64,000 bases of DNA from Terriglobia bacterium. GTDB taxonomy: Bacteria; Acidobacteriota; Terriglobia; Acidiferrales; UBA7541. The stretch spans positions 1 to 64,000 of the forward strand of contig JAIQFG010000005.1 in assembly GCA_020073375.1 (NCBI GenBank), read 5' to 3'. Shown piece after piece: positions 42,148 to 50,504 of the stretch. Below the pieces are notes generated by a model. That model saw nothing but the letters and a program-made list of their open reading frames with translations, was not told the DNA's origin and did not search any database. The position numbers and the translations under genes were made by a program. The number at the start of each line of letters is the position of its first letter. The first letter of the stretch is position 1.

Positions 42148-42903
42148 TTATTCCCGTTGGATGGTCACTTTTGAAGCGGGGACATCGATGCGCACCAGGC
42201 GGCGGGTGGCGTCGAGGTACAGCATGATTTCCAGGTCCGTGGAGCTTACGCGCATGGCCTGGTAAGTTACGTTTTCGACCTGCTGCGGGCCGATCGATTC
42301 CACCGAAATGCTTCCCGGCGTCAGGTCCTGCGGGATCACGACCGGAAACGTCTGCTTCCCGCCGGCCTTCCAATCGTACATTTGCGCCAGCACTGCATAC
42401 TGGTGATAGAGATTATTGTCGAGCACGGCGATGCGCGGGGTCTCAAACTTGAAGTCCTTCATCAGCGGCGAGGCCGTTCCCAGGCTGGCTGAACATTTCG
42501 CCGTGCCGTTGTCGAAGTCGACGACGCCCGTGGCTTTTCTCTGCGCCTCCGCCGACCACTGGTACCGGATGGGAGAACCGTCGGGGGAAAGCTTGAGCTG
42601 GCCGTCGGCCTTGATGTCGGTGCCTCCCGGTGCATGAGCCGTGGTCGAACCGTGCGCCGTCCAGGTGTCGCCGGAACGCGAGATTTCAAACTCTTCTTCG
42701 CCCAACGATTGTCCGTTGAGAAGAATGCGGAATTTTCCCTTGTCGGGCGTAAAGACGGCTGGTGAGCCGGCAGTCGGGACGCTTTTCTCTTTTTGAGGGG
42801 CAAAGCGCGGATTCGGCGCCGCGGCGATTTTCGCCGGTCCCGCCAGCGTGAGAAGCACCAAACACGCGAACGACGATATGCGGGTTGTTGTAGCGAATCT
42901 CAT
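42148..42903 (-). CDS. Exported protein of unknown function (possibly DUF3108/DUF6134-like)
   Basis: 251 residues with a signal peptide (SFACLVLLTLAGPAKIAAA). The mature part is beta-rich with texts such as GKFRILLNGQSLGEEEFEISRSGDTW, ADGQLKLSPDGSPIRYQWSAEAQ and LYLDATRRLVRIDVPASKVTIQRE. This layout, an outer-membrane-lipoprotein-localisation-like barrel, resembles periplasmic DUF3108/DUF6134 proteins; the match is by eye only. The ATG overlaps the aroK stop by 4 nt (ATGA), so it is translated with aroK. Confidence 0.75.
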   Translation of the reverse strand: MRFATTTRISSFACLVLLTLAGPAKIAAAPNPRFAPQKEKSVPTAGSPAVFTPDKGKFRILLNGQSLGEEEFEISRSGDTWTAHGSTTAHAPGGTDIKADGQLKLSPDGSPIRYQWSAEAQRKATGVVDFDNGTAKCSASLGTASPLMKDFKFETPRIAVLDNNLYHQYAVLAQMYDWKAGGKQTFPVVIPQDLTPGSISVESIGPQQVENVTYQAMRVSSTDLEIMLYLDATRRLVRIDVPASKVTIQRE

Positions 42904-43532
42904 ACAATCGAAGCTCCGGGCAATTTTCCATCCGCGGACGCGCCCGCCGCGCGGCCAAAAATTCCGAGTGCGAGAATCTGCTCAACCACGCGAATGGGCT
43001 CGCCGCCGCTGGCGACGCGATAATCCGCCTGCTGATAATACGGCAGGCGCTCCTGGTAGAGCTTGCGAAAACTGCTTTCGTCGCGGAACAGCGGCCGGCC
43101 GCCCATCAGCACGCATCGCTGCAGCAACTCCTCCATGGGGCAGTCCAGCCAGATCAGGACGGCGCCGGAACCCTGCGCAGGCAATCCGAATTCGCGGAGC
43201 AGCGCGGCGTTGCGCGGCTGCGCGAATGTGCCCCCGCCCAGCGCCAGGACCAGGTGCGTGTCGCGCTCAGACACCGATCCCAGAATGCGCTTCAGGCAAT
43301 CGTGCTCGATGTCGCGAAACACGGTTTCGCCTTTTTGCTCGAAAATTTGGGAAATGGGAAGGCCTGTGAGGCGTTCGATCTCGTCGTCCAGGTCGATAAA
43401 GCGCCAGGCCAGTTGCGCCGCCAGCAGGCGCCCTGCCGTGCTCTTGCCCGAGCCCATGAAACCGGTCAGGCAAACCAAACGGCAGTCCGGGACAGGCCCT
43501 GAGGGCTTGTATGATGGAGATAGTTCCTGCAA
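42900..43532 (-). CDS. aroK: Shikimate kinase
   Basis: 210 residues. It phosphorylates shikimate at the 3-OH, step five of aromatic amino acid synthesis. Walker A is LTGFMGSGKST (about residues 22-32), with the substrate-binding Asp in FIDLDDEIE, the GGG motif in LALGGGTF, and a lid region near GGRPLFRD. TTG 43532 begins the listed frame; a later start shortly before the P-loop is possible. It lies 15 nt after the DUF4097 stop and overlaps the next gene, so it may be cotranscribed with the upstream sigma operon, an unusual setting for aroK. Confidence 0.93.
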   Translation of the reverse strand: MQELSPSYKPSGPVPDCRLVCLTGFMGSGKSTAGRLLAAQLAWRFIDLDDEIERLTGLPISQIFEQKGETVFRDIEHDCLKRILGSVSERDTHLVLALGGGTFAQPRNAALLREFGLPAQGSGAVLIWLDCPMEELLQRCVLMGGRPLFRDESSFRKLYQERLPYYQQADYRVASGGEPIRVVEQILALGIFGRAAGASADGKLPGASIV

Positions 43533-43547
43533 GCGATTCCGAGCGCG

Positions 43548-44423
43548 CTAATCGCGCTTCAGAATTTTTATTGTACCACTAAAGGAAGAGAGCTCGACCT
43601 TGGCGTGCCCTTCGTTCATGGTGCCGAACAGGCTGTGGCCGAACTTGGAGTCGGCATGCGGGCTTCCGTGCGTGTCCGGCTTGAAGGAAGCCTGGTTGAT
43701 CACGTCGCCCTTCAGCGAATTGGCGCGCACGTCGAAGGAATCGCTGGAGGAGAAGTGAACTTCAATGGTGCCGCTGAAATTCTTCATGATGTAAATGCCG
43801 CGGCTCAGGAAACTGCCGTCGAACAGGATATTTCCGGAGGAGGTTTGCACGCGCACGCTGTCGAGCGAAGGGTCAAGCATCTGCATATTGCCGCTGATGG
43901 AATTGGCTTCGAGTTTTCCGGAGCAGCGCGTGCAGACCAGCGAACCGTCGATGGTCTTGGTCACGATGTAGCCGTTGACGTCGGTGAGTTGCAGATTCGC
44001 GCCGACCGTATCGAAGGTCATGTCGCCGTGCACGCTCTCGACGGTCACGTTGCCGGAGTCGGTGCGCACGTTGAGCTCGCTCTCGACCGGCACGGTAATC
44101 TCAAAATCCGTCTTCTGGTCGCCGGCGGAAACTCCGCCATTATCCTGCGTCGCGATCTCCACGCGGTTTCCGGCCTCCTCGGTTTCCACCATGCTCCTGC
44201 CGCCGGCGTTGGTCCAGGAGACCAGGACTTCGTTCTTCGTCCAGGCCTTCACCTGAATCCGCCCGTTGGAATTTCGCACCGTGATTTTGGGCTTGGCCTG
44301 CACGGGAAAATGCTTTTCGGCGCGATCGGCGGGATCGGCCTTCGCGGGAGATGCGGCCAGGACCAATCCCGCCATCACCAAACCAAGTGCGCCAGCCTTG
44401 AGTACGTTGCAAGATGCGCTCAC
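43548..44423 (-). CDS. Exported DUF4097-family protein
   Basis: 291 residues. A signal peptide (LGLVMAGLVLAASPAKA) precedes a region of short regular strands typical of DUF4097: KITVRNSNGRIQVKAW, LNVRTDSGNVTVESVHGDMTFDTVG, LQLTDVNGYIVTKTIDGSLVC, VRVQTSSGNILFDGSFLSRG. Likely a right-handed beta-helix outside the inner membrane. Its ATG overlaps the anti-sigma stop by 4 nt, so the sigma, anti-sigma and DUF4097 genes form one coupled unit. Paralogous by design to the gene at 33137 but without the TonB domain. Confidence 0.87.
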   Translation of the reverse strand: MSASCNVLKAGALGLVMAGLVLAASPAKADPADRAEKHFPVQAKPKITVRNSNGRIQVKAWTKNEVLVSWTNAGGRSMVETEEAGNRVEIATQDNGGVSAGDQKTDFEITVPVESELNVRTDSGNVTVESVHGDMTFDTVGANLQLTDVNGYIVTKTIDGSLVCTRCSGKLEANSISGNMQMLDPSLDSVRVQTSSGNILFDGSFLSRGIYIMKNFSGTIEVHFSSSDSFDVRANSLKGDVINQASFKPDTHGSPHADSKFGHSLFGTMNEGHAKVELSSFSGTIKILKRD

Positions 44424-45106
44424 TGCAGTCCTCCCGTCACATTACGATTCATGGCCGTGGCCAGTAATTCGGCTTTCTGTTCATAGGCCCCGTACAGGTA
44501 TTCGCGCGCCATCTGGTTGTCCGGTTGTTCGCGGACACTGTTTTCACACATGGCAATAAAATGGTCAACGACGCCCAGGTTGCGCCGGAACGAATCGGTT
44601 ACAGCGGTATCCTGCAGTTTCAATTCAGGGAGCAAGGCTTTTCCGAAGGCCTGCGACTCTTCCTTGAATTCCTTCTCCGCCGTGAGAATCGGAGCGCTGT
44701 CCGCCAGCGGGGCCAGCGGTGAATGCACCGTCATCGGCACCGAACCCGATTGATAACCGACCAGAGCGGCTGCGGCGAGAACGAAAGATAGAAAAGCGCC
44801 CGCCAGAGCGGGTCGCTGAAAAGCGGCCCACCAGCCGGCCTTCAGGCTCGCAGCCGCAGTGCGCGGGACGGCCTGCAGGATTTCCGCGTCGATCTGGTTG
44901 CGCAGGGCAATCCACACGCGCTCGGGCACCGGAAGTTCCTCGGCGCCCAGTTCCAGCGCGGCTTCGCGGATCGCGCTGAGATCGGTGGCAAGCGACCGGC
45001 AGGGTTCGCAATCCTGCATGTGCGCCAGAGCCGGCTGCGGCAGCACGGCATCGTCCTGCTGCTCCAGAATCCGTTCAAATTCATCGCACTTGATTTTGGT
45101 TGTCAT
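44420..45106 (-). CDS. Anti-sigma factor, zinc-finger, single membrane helix
   Basis: 228 residues. The N-terminal ZAS finger uses Cys7 with His29-x3-Cys33-x2-Cys36 in LAHMQDCEPCRSL. One membrane helix (PALAGAFLSFVLAAAALVGY) lies near residue 105. The C-terminal part is periplasmic and helical (ESQAFGKALLPELKLQDTA...MCENSVREQPDNQMAREYLYGAYEQKAELLATAMNR). It should sequester the sigma factor encoded 87 nt upstream. ATG 45106 is preceded by AGGAAA; the longer frame is rejected. Confidence 0.87.
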   Translation of the reverse strand: MTTKIKCDEFERILEQQDDAVLPQPALAHMQDCEPCRSLATDLSAIREAALELGAEELPVPERVWIALRNQIDAEILQAVPRTAAASLKAGWWAAFQRPALAGAFLSFVLAAAALVGYQSGSVPMTVHSPLAPLADSAPILTAEKEFKEESQAFGKALLPELKLQDTAVTDSFRRNLGVVDHFIAMCENSVREQPDNQMAREYLYGAYEQKAELLATAMNRNVTGGLQ

Positions 45107-45193
45107 TGCTTTCCTGTTCCACTTCTTCTTCCTGCATTTTCCCAGTTCAGTTTCCACTGCCAGGATTCCAATTCCGGGAAATACTTGCCGGGT

Positions 45194-45838
45194 CTAGCCG
45201 GATCCGCCGGCTTCGGATTTGGCGGCCTGGCGTTCCTGGCGCGCCTGGTTACGCAGGGTTTCCTGCAGCAGTTCACGCAGCCTCATGCGCGCCTTGTGCA
45301 GTTGCGATTTCGAGTTTCCGATCGAACACTTCATCAATCCAGCGATTTCATTGTGCTCAAAGCCCTGGATATCGTGGAGCACGAACACCTGCTTGTATCC
45401 CGGCGGCAACTGGTCGATGGCGCGTTCCAGGTGCACACGGTCGATCGAACCGGAAAGCAGCAGATCGGGTGCGCCAATTTCCCTGCGCGGCCCGCTGTTC
45501 TCATCGTCCGGATCGTTGGTCTCGTCCAGCGGAGTTTCCGCAAGGGTTTTCTTGCGGAGCTTCATCAAGACCACGTTCACGGCCAGGCGATGCAGCCAGG
45601 TGGAAAACGCGGATTCGCCGCGAAACGTCGCAATCTTGCGATACAACTGCAAAAAGGCGTCTTGCGTCAGATCCTCGGCCTCAGCCGTGTTTCCGACCAT
45701 GCGCAGGCACAACGCATAAACGCGCCGGCTATGCAGCCGGTAGATGCGTTCAAACGCCCCAGCGTCGCCCTGTTGGGCGAGGCGGATGGCCTCTGCCTCA
45801 GTCATTTCGCTGGTATCGGTTTGTCTCGTGCGGGTCAC
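45194..45838 (-). CDS. ECF-type RNA polymerase sigma factor
   Basis: 214 residues. Region 2 is [81 protein letters not shown]. Region 4 is [52 protein letters not shown]. It directs RNA polymerase to a small regulon under control of the membrane anti-sigma factor downstream. GTG 45838 is used; an ATG 33 nt later is also possible. The two ECF factors in the window share the operon plan but differ in region 4 wording, so they probably answer to different signals. Confidence 0.92.
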   Translation of the reverse strand: MTRTRQTDTSEMTEAEAIRLAQQGDAGAFERIYRLHSRRVYALCLRMVGNTAEAEDLTQDAFLQLYRKIATFRGESAFSTWLHRLAVNVVLMKLRKKTLAETPLDETNDPDDENSGPRREIGAPDLLLSGSIDRVHLERAIDQLPPGYKQVFVLHDIQGFEHNEIAGLMKCSIGNSKSQLHKARMRLRELLQETLRNQARQERQAAKSEAGGSG

Positions 45839-46009
45839 CGTACCCGTCGGGACGCATCCGAGTTCTGGTTCTGGGATGCCACCCCGCCTCCATGAGTTGC
45901 ATTCATTCCGGTTCGGTTGTGTTGGATTGGTTTCAATACCCCGGCCGATTTGTCTTACCGCCCCCGGATCGCCCGGTTTCCGCCAACTTCCCAGCTGCCA
46001 TTGCGTGCC

Positions 46010-46717
46010 CTACGGGTTCCCCGGTCCAGGATCGATCCCCAGCAGGGCTGGAACCAGGGCCACCAACCTGCCCCTGAAGGGTTCCAATTCCTCGGCAGGC
46101 AGGGCGCAGAAGAACGATTTCAGAACCACCGTCGTCTCCCCCACGCACGTATTCAGATCATAGCCCCGGACTTCCAGTTCCCGCCAGGCGCGCTCGGAGA
46201 ACACAGGGCTTCCCTGGGCTGCTTTGACCACGATCGATCGGGTATCCCTCTGCAAATCCGTTATGATTTCGTCGAGCGAATTCAGCTTGTGGAAAAAACG
46301 CATCCGGCTGCTGAACACGGCCTTGCCCAGCAAAGCGCTCATGGTGGAAATTCTCTGCGCGGTGGAGCCTCGGAAATTGGAAGAAGCCAGCGGGGTTACG
46401 TGAGGCAAGGTTCCAAAATGGGAACCATGCTCTCTAATCGTGTGGACCACCAGGCTTAAACGATTCGCAAGGCGGTCAAACAGGTCCGCGAATACTTCGG
46501 AATATTCCATCGCGCGTTCAAATTCTCTTCGCTCACAAAGCGAAAGAGCTTCGTCTAAAGTAATGCTCAGGATGACGTTGGAGGATTCCAGATCGCCGCG
46601 CGTGGCGTCAAAGAGCCGGTCCATCTCATTGGGCAACCAGGCGAACCAGTCCTCACGCACAGAACGGGAACGTTGCCTGGCACGCTTGGCGCCGATCACT
46701 CCCAAGGAAACCCCCAC
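46010..46717 (-). CDS. Protein of unknown function, helical, 235 residues
   Basis: A soluble-looking protein without signal peptide or membrane helix. It is rich in predicted helices ([44 protein letters not shown]) and has a conserved-looking C-terminus ([28 protein letters not shown]). I do not recognise the family. Start is GTG 46717 or an in-frame GTG shortly after. It is divergent from lysS with a short shared upstream region. Confidence 0.7.
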   Translation of the reverse strand: MGVSLGVIGAKRARQRSRSVREDWFAWLPNEMDRLFDATRGDLESSNVILSITLDEALSLCERREFERAMEYSEVFADLFDRLANRLSLVVHTIREHGSHFGTLPHVTPLASSNFRGSTAQRISTMSALLGKAVFSSRMRFFHKLNSLDEIITDLQRDTRSIVVKAAQGSPVFSERAWRELEVRGYDLNTCVGETTVVLKSFFCALPAEELEPFRGRLVALVPALLGIDPGPGNP

Positions 46718-46772
46718 CGACCCCGACAGGGACGGGCAGAACTATATCACAATCCGCCCAGCTTGGGGTTCC

Positions 46773-46801
46773 TTGCCAGCCGCATGGTCACCCGTTATAC
46801 T
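46773..46801 (+). promoter_or_regulatory. Probable lysS promoter
   Basis: TTGCCA (46773-46778) and TATACT (46796-46801) are separated by 17 nt. The apparent ATG of lysS at 46784 lies in the spacer. Transcription from here would begin near 46808, just before a GAGGAG site. Confidence 0.55.
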
Positions 46802-48418
46802 TCCGACCTTCGAGGAGAAACCCCCCTGTTACCCTTTGAGCCGCTCGACCAGTATCTCCAACGTCAAAAGAAGCTTGCCGAGGTTGAGGCTCGCGGGTTT
46901 GAGGCCTACCCGCACAAATTCGATTGGACCGCCACTCCCGCGGAACTGGTTGAAAAGTATGCCGCGGCCGACCACGACGCGCTGGAAGCCTCCAAGCCGC
47001 CGGTGCGCGTCGCCGGACGAATCTTGACGCTGCGGCTGCACGGAAAAGCGGGTTTTGCGCACATCTCCGGCGGCGGCCAGCGGCTGCAGATCTACGTGAA
47101 GCTGGACGTTGTGGGGCCCAAAATCTTCGAGCTGTTCCAACTGATGGACCTGGGCGATCTGATCGGCGTAAACGGGCATTTATTCCGCACGCGCACCGGC
47201 GAACTGACGGTCTGGGTTTCCGAACTGACCCTGCTCGGCAAATCCCTGCTGCCCCTGCCGGAAAAATGGCATGGACTCTCGGACGTCGAGATCCGGTATC
47301 GCCAGCGGTACCTCGACCTGATTTCCAACGACAAGGCGCGGGAAGTTTTCCACCGGCGCGCGCAAATCGTGCGCGAGTTGCGGCGGTTTTTCGACGCGCG
47401 CGGCTATATCGAAGTCGAAACTCCCATGATGCAACCCATCGCCGGGGGCGCGGCTGCGCGGCCTTTTGTCACGCATCACAACGCGCTGGATATCGACCTG
47501 TACCTGCGCATCGCGCCGGAGCTTTATCTGAAACGGTTGATCGTCGGCGGCCTGGACCGCGTCTATGAAATCAACCGCAATTTCCGGAATGAGGGCATCT
47601 CCACCATGCACAATCCGGAATTCACGATGCTTGAGTTCTATCAGGCGTACAGCGATTACCACGATTTGATGGCGCTGAGCGAAGAGCTGTTTGCGCACGT
47701 TGCGCGGGAAGTAACCGGATCGACGAAAGTGAAGTACGGCGACGACGAGCTGGATTTCGGTAATTTCCAGCGCATGTCGATGCGCGAGGCTGTCTGCCGC
47801 TATTGGCCCGCGGGCGCTGCTCCCGCCCCCTCGGTTGCGGACCTGGCGGCGCCGGGCGGGCCGCGCGCCGCCGCCGACCGCTACAACGCCTGGGCGCAAT
47901 CGCACGGGCGCGAACCCATCGCAGACCTGGCCGCGCAAAAAGACGGCCAGATCACCGGACTCTTGTTTGAGACACTTGCCGAGTCTCACTTGATTCAGCC
48001 CACAATTTTGTACGATTTCCCCACCGATATTTCCCCGCTCTCGAAGTGCCGCCGGGACGATTCCACGCTCGTCGAACGCTTTGAAATCTATGTTGCTGGG
48101 ATGGAACTGGGCAACGCTTTTTCCGAATTAAACGATCCCGCCGAGCAGGAACGCCGCTTCCGCCAGCAGGTGGAAGCGGGCGGCGAGGAAGTGCCGCGCG
48201 AAGTGGACATGGACTACATCCGCGCGCTGGCCCACGGCATGCCGCCAACCGCGGGCGAAGGCATCGGCATCGACCGCCTCACTATGCTGCTCACCGATTC
48301 GCACTCCATCCGCGAGGTGATCTTATTCCCACTGCTCCGGCCGGAGATTCCCGGAGAAGCAGCGGCGGGGAGCGACGCGGCAGATTCTTCAACGCAACCA
48401 TCGGACGACAAAAAATGA
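46784..48418 (+). CDS. lysS: Lysyl-tRNA synthetase, class II
   Basis: About 530-545 residues. It charges tRNA(Lys). An N-terminal OB-fold ([21 protein letters not shown]...[13 protein letters not shown]) binds the anticodon. The class II core has motif 1 (RYLDLI...[14 protein letters not shown]), motif 2 ([20 protein letters not shown]) and motif 3 ([13 protein letters not shown]). An Ala/Pro-rich insert (about 345-385) is unusual. ATG 46784 is given as the first conventional start, but it lies inside a probable promoter. A CTG at 46826, 8 nt after GAGGAG, may be the true start. lolC/E overlaps its stop by 4 nt. Confidence 0.95.
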   Translation: MVTRYTSDLRGETPLLPFEPLDQYLQRQKKLAEVEARGFEAYPHKFDWTATPAELVEKYAAADHDALEASKPPVRVAGRILTLRLHGKAGFAHISGGGQRLQIYVKLDVVGPKIFELFQLMDLGDLIGVNGHLFRTRTGELTVWVSELTLLGKSLLPLPEKWHGLSDVEIRYRQRYLDLISNDKAREVFHRRAQIVRELRRFFDARGYIEVETPMMQPIAGGAAARPFVTHHNALDIDLYLRIAPELYLKRLIVGGLDRVYEINRNFRNEGISTMHNPEFTMLEFYQAYSDYHDLMALSEELFAHVAREVTGSTKVKYGDDELDFGNFQRMSMREAVCRYWPAGAAPAPSVADLAAPGGPRAAADRYNAWAQSHGREPIADLAAQKDGQITGLLFETLAESHLIQPTILYDFPTDISPLSKCRRDDSTLVERFEIYVAGMELGNAFSELNDPAEQERRFRQQVEAGGEEVPREVDMDYIRALAHGMPPTAGEGIGIDRLTMLLTDSHSIREVILFPLLRPEIPGEAAAGSDAADSSTQPSDDKK

Positions 48419-49641
48419 AATTTGCCTGGCTGGTTGCGCGGCGGTACCTGCGGTCGCCGTATAAGCCCGCCGTGCTGCGGCTGGTCACGGCATTTTCCGT
48501 CGTCGGGATTGCCGCCGGCGTGGCCACGCTGGTGATCGCGCTCTCCATGAACACCGGTTTTCGCAGGACAATTCAGGACCGCCTGCTGGGCGTTTCGGCG
48601 CACGTGAATTTGTCGCGCCCCGGCGCGGAAGGGATCGACGATTACCGCGCGCTGGCCGAAAAATTAAGCCGCGTTGACGGCGTGCGCAGCGTCGCTCCCG
48701 CAATTTACCTGACGGTTTTACTTTCCGGCACCGGCCGCGCGCGCGGCGTGGTGGTCAAGGGAATCGATCCGGTCCTGGAGGAGAAATCCGACGACGCCTT
48801 GCGCCACATCGTCGCCGGAGCGGCCGATTTCAAGCCCGATGCCGACGGCTTCGATTCCATCCTGGTCGGGCATCTGATGGCGGACGAGTTGAATATCCGC
48901 ATGGGCGATTACCTCACGCTCACCAGCCCCGAGGGGCGACTTACTCCCTACGGCATGGTGCCGCGATCGCGGCGTTTTCGCGTCGGCGGCATTTTTAATT
49001 CCGGCTTTTACGACTACGACGCCAACTGGGTCTTCGCCACCATGCCCGCCGCGCAAAACCTGGCGGGAGTGGGAGATGTGGCCAGCGTCCTGGAATTCCG
49101 TGTGAAGGATGTAGACCGCGCCGTGGACGCCGCGCGCCTGATTGGCGCGGCCGCCGGATCCGGATTTGTGACCACCACGTGGGAAGACGAAAATCGCGCC
49201 CTGTTCCGCGCGCTGGCCTTGGAAAAACTCGTCACCGCGCTCTTCATCGGCTTGATCACGTTCGTCGCCGGACTCAATATCCTGGTGGTTCTCGCCATGA
49301 CGGTCACCGACCGCGCGCGTGATATCGCCGTGCTGATGTCGCTCGGCGCGCTTCGCCCGCAGGTGCGCAATATTTTTGTCCTGCAGGGCCTGACGGTCGG
49401 CGTGATCGGCACGTTCACTGGGCTGGTCCTGGGCTACACCATTTCCTGGGCCGCCGGCGCGTATCACCTGATCCCGCTCGACCCGCAAGTATATTCCGTC
49501 CCTTATGTGCCGTTCCAATCCAGCGCTTTCGATGGGATGTGGATCGCCGCCGCTGCCCTCGCCATCAGCGTGGGCGCGACGCTGATTCCGGCGCGGGCGG
49601 CGTCGCGGATTTTGCCGGTGGATATTCTTCGCTACGAATAG
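48415..49641 (+). CDS. lolE: Lipoprotein-releasing ABC transporter permease (LolC/E family)
   Basis: 408 residues with the MacB/LolC layout: helix 1 ([23 protein letters not shown]), a large periplasmic domain (about 45-265), and three C-terminal helices ([57 protein letters not shown]). The start text [12 protein letters not shown] and the end [17 protein letters not shown] are family marks. Together with the LolD ATPase it extracts lipoproteins from the inner membrane for transfer to LolA. The gene overlaps lysS by 4 nt. Its ATPase partner lies 3.7 kb downstream, separated by a mazEF, flavoprotein and cytochrome block. Confidence 0.9.
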   Translation: MKFAWLVARRYLRSPYKPAVLRLVTAFSVVGIAAGVATLVIALSMNTGFRRTIQDRLLGVSAHVNLSRPGAEGIDDYRALAEKLSRVDGVRSVAPAIYLTVLLSGTGRARGVVVKGIDPVLEEKSDDALRHIVAGAADFKPDADGFDSILVGHLMADELNIRMGDYLTLTSPEGRLTPYGMVPRSRRFRVGGIFNSGFYDYDANWVFATMPAAQNLAGVGDVASVLEFRVKDVDRAVDAARLIGAAAGSGFVTTTWEDENRALFRALALEKLVTALFIGLITFVAGLNILVVLAMTVTDRARDIAVLMSLGALRPQVRNIFVLQGLTVGVIGTFTGLVLGYTISWAAGAYHLIPLDPQVYSVPYVPFQSSAFDGMWIAAAALAISVGATLIPARAASRILPVDILRYE

Positions 49642-49674
49642 GTTGGATAAGAATCTTCCAGGAAGGTGGCGCGC

Positions 49675-50004
49675 TCAGCCGATGAGCGCCTGAATCTTTG
49701 CCCGCACCTCGGCCAGTTCTTCGCCCGATACTGCGCCCTTGCGCTTGGCTTTCCGGACGCGCCAGTCCAGGCTTTTTACCTGATCGGCCAGGACGACACT
49801 TGCAGGCGAACCGGCGATCAGAACTTCGAATGGGTAGTTTTTGATTTGAATCGTGAGCGGACAGCAGATCATCAGGCTGGTCTTGCCGTTATACGCCGCC
49901 GGGCTGACCACCAGAGCCGGACGGTGTCCCGACTGTTCATGTCCTGCCTGCGGGGTGAAATTCAGCCACACGATGTCTCCCGCTTCCGGGACATAGCGGG
50001 CCAT
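49675..50004 (-). CDS. mazF: MazF/PemK-type endoribonuclease toxin
   Basis: 109 residues with the MazF fold: YVPEAGDIVWLNFTPQAGHEQSGHRPALVVSP (the GHRP region carries the catalytic Arg), then MICCPLT, and VVLADQVKSLDW. The toxin cleaves single-stranded RNA and arrests growth unless bound by its antitoxin. ATG 50004 overlaps the antitoxin stop in TAATG, so the pair is coupled. It lies on the strand opposite to its lol neighbours. Confidence 0.9.
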   Translation of the reverse strand: MARYVPEAGDIVWLNFTPQAGHEQSGHRPALVVSPAAYNGKTSLMICCPLTIQIKNYPFEVLIAGSPASVVLADQVKSLDWRVRKAKRKGAVSGEELAEVRAKIQALIG

Positions 50005-50246
50005 TACCAAGCCTCTTTGCCGCGTGCTGCCCCGGAATCGACGGATTTATGCTGGTTTTTCGCGGTGATTCCCTTCAGCAATTCGCCGAGGGCGTAGATT
50101 TTCTTACGTACCGGCTCGATCACGATGCGGCCCGCTTCTTCGCGCACGTCCACGGGTTCATCCAGATCGAGGCGCGTGGCCCGCATCACGGGGGCAGGAA
50201 TTCGCACCGCCGCACTGTTGCCCCATTTTCTTACGGTGGCTCGCAT
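50004..50246 (-). CDS. mazE: MazE-type antitoxin (AbrB-like DNA-binding domain)
   Basis: 80 residues. The N-terminus MRATVRKWGNSAAVRIPAPVM is the swapped-hairpin AbrB/MazE DNA-binding fold. The acidic/charged C-terminal part (DEPVDVREEAGRIVIEPVRKKI...) contacts and neutralises the toxin. The ATG at 50246 is preceded by GGAGGG; the longer frame is rejected. It probably autoregulates the pair. Confidence 0.88.
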   Translation of the reverse strand: MRATVRKWGNSAAVRIPAPVMRATRLDLDEPVDVREEAGRIVIEPVRKKIYALGELLKGITAKNQHKSVDSGAARGKEAW

Positions 50247-50345
50247 GGCCTCCCTCCACTGCAGATACACAGTTTCTACATTCTAGCAGCGCGCTGGGTC
50301 TGTGTCTACATTGTAGATACCAGCTCCGGCACGGGCGACTTTTTG

Positions 50346-50426
50346 GTAGGACAGACACTCTTGTCTGTCCGGTTTTGTGCGCGGCCGAGAACATCTAAAC
50401 CGGACAGGCAAGAGTGTCTGTCCCAC
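50346..50426. repeat. Type A palindromic element (copy 11)
   Basis: Left arm GTAGGACAGACACTCTTGTC, right arm GGACAGGCAAGAGTGTCTGT then CCCAC. Inner hairpins differ slightly between arms. It lies between mazE and the flavoprotein gene. Confidence 0.85.
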
Positions 50427-50504
50427 AACTGCGCGTTGCAACATCTTTCCCCCCGCGATAGATTCAGGGCATTCGTTTCGTCCGAAGCACGGGAGGATGA
50501 CCAC

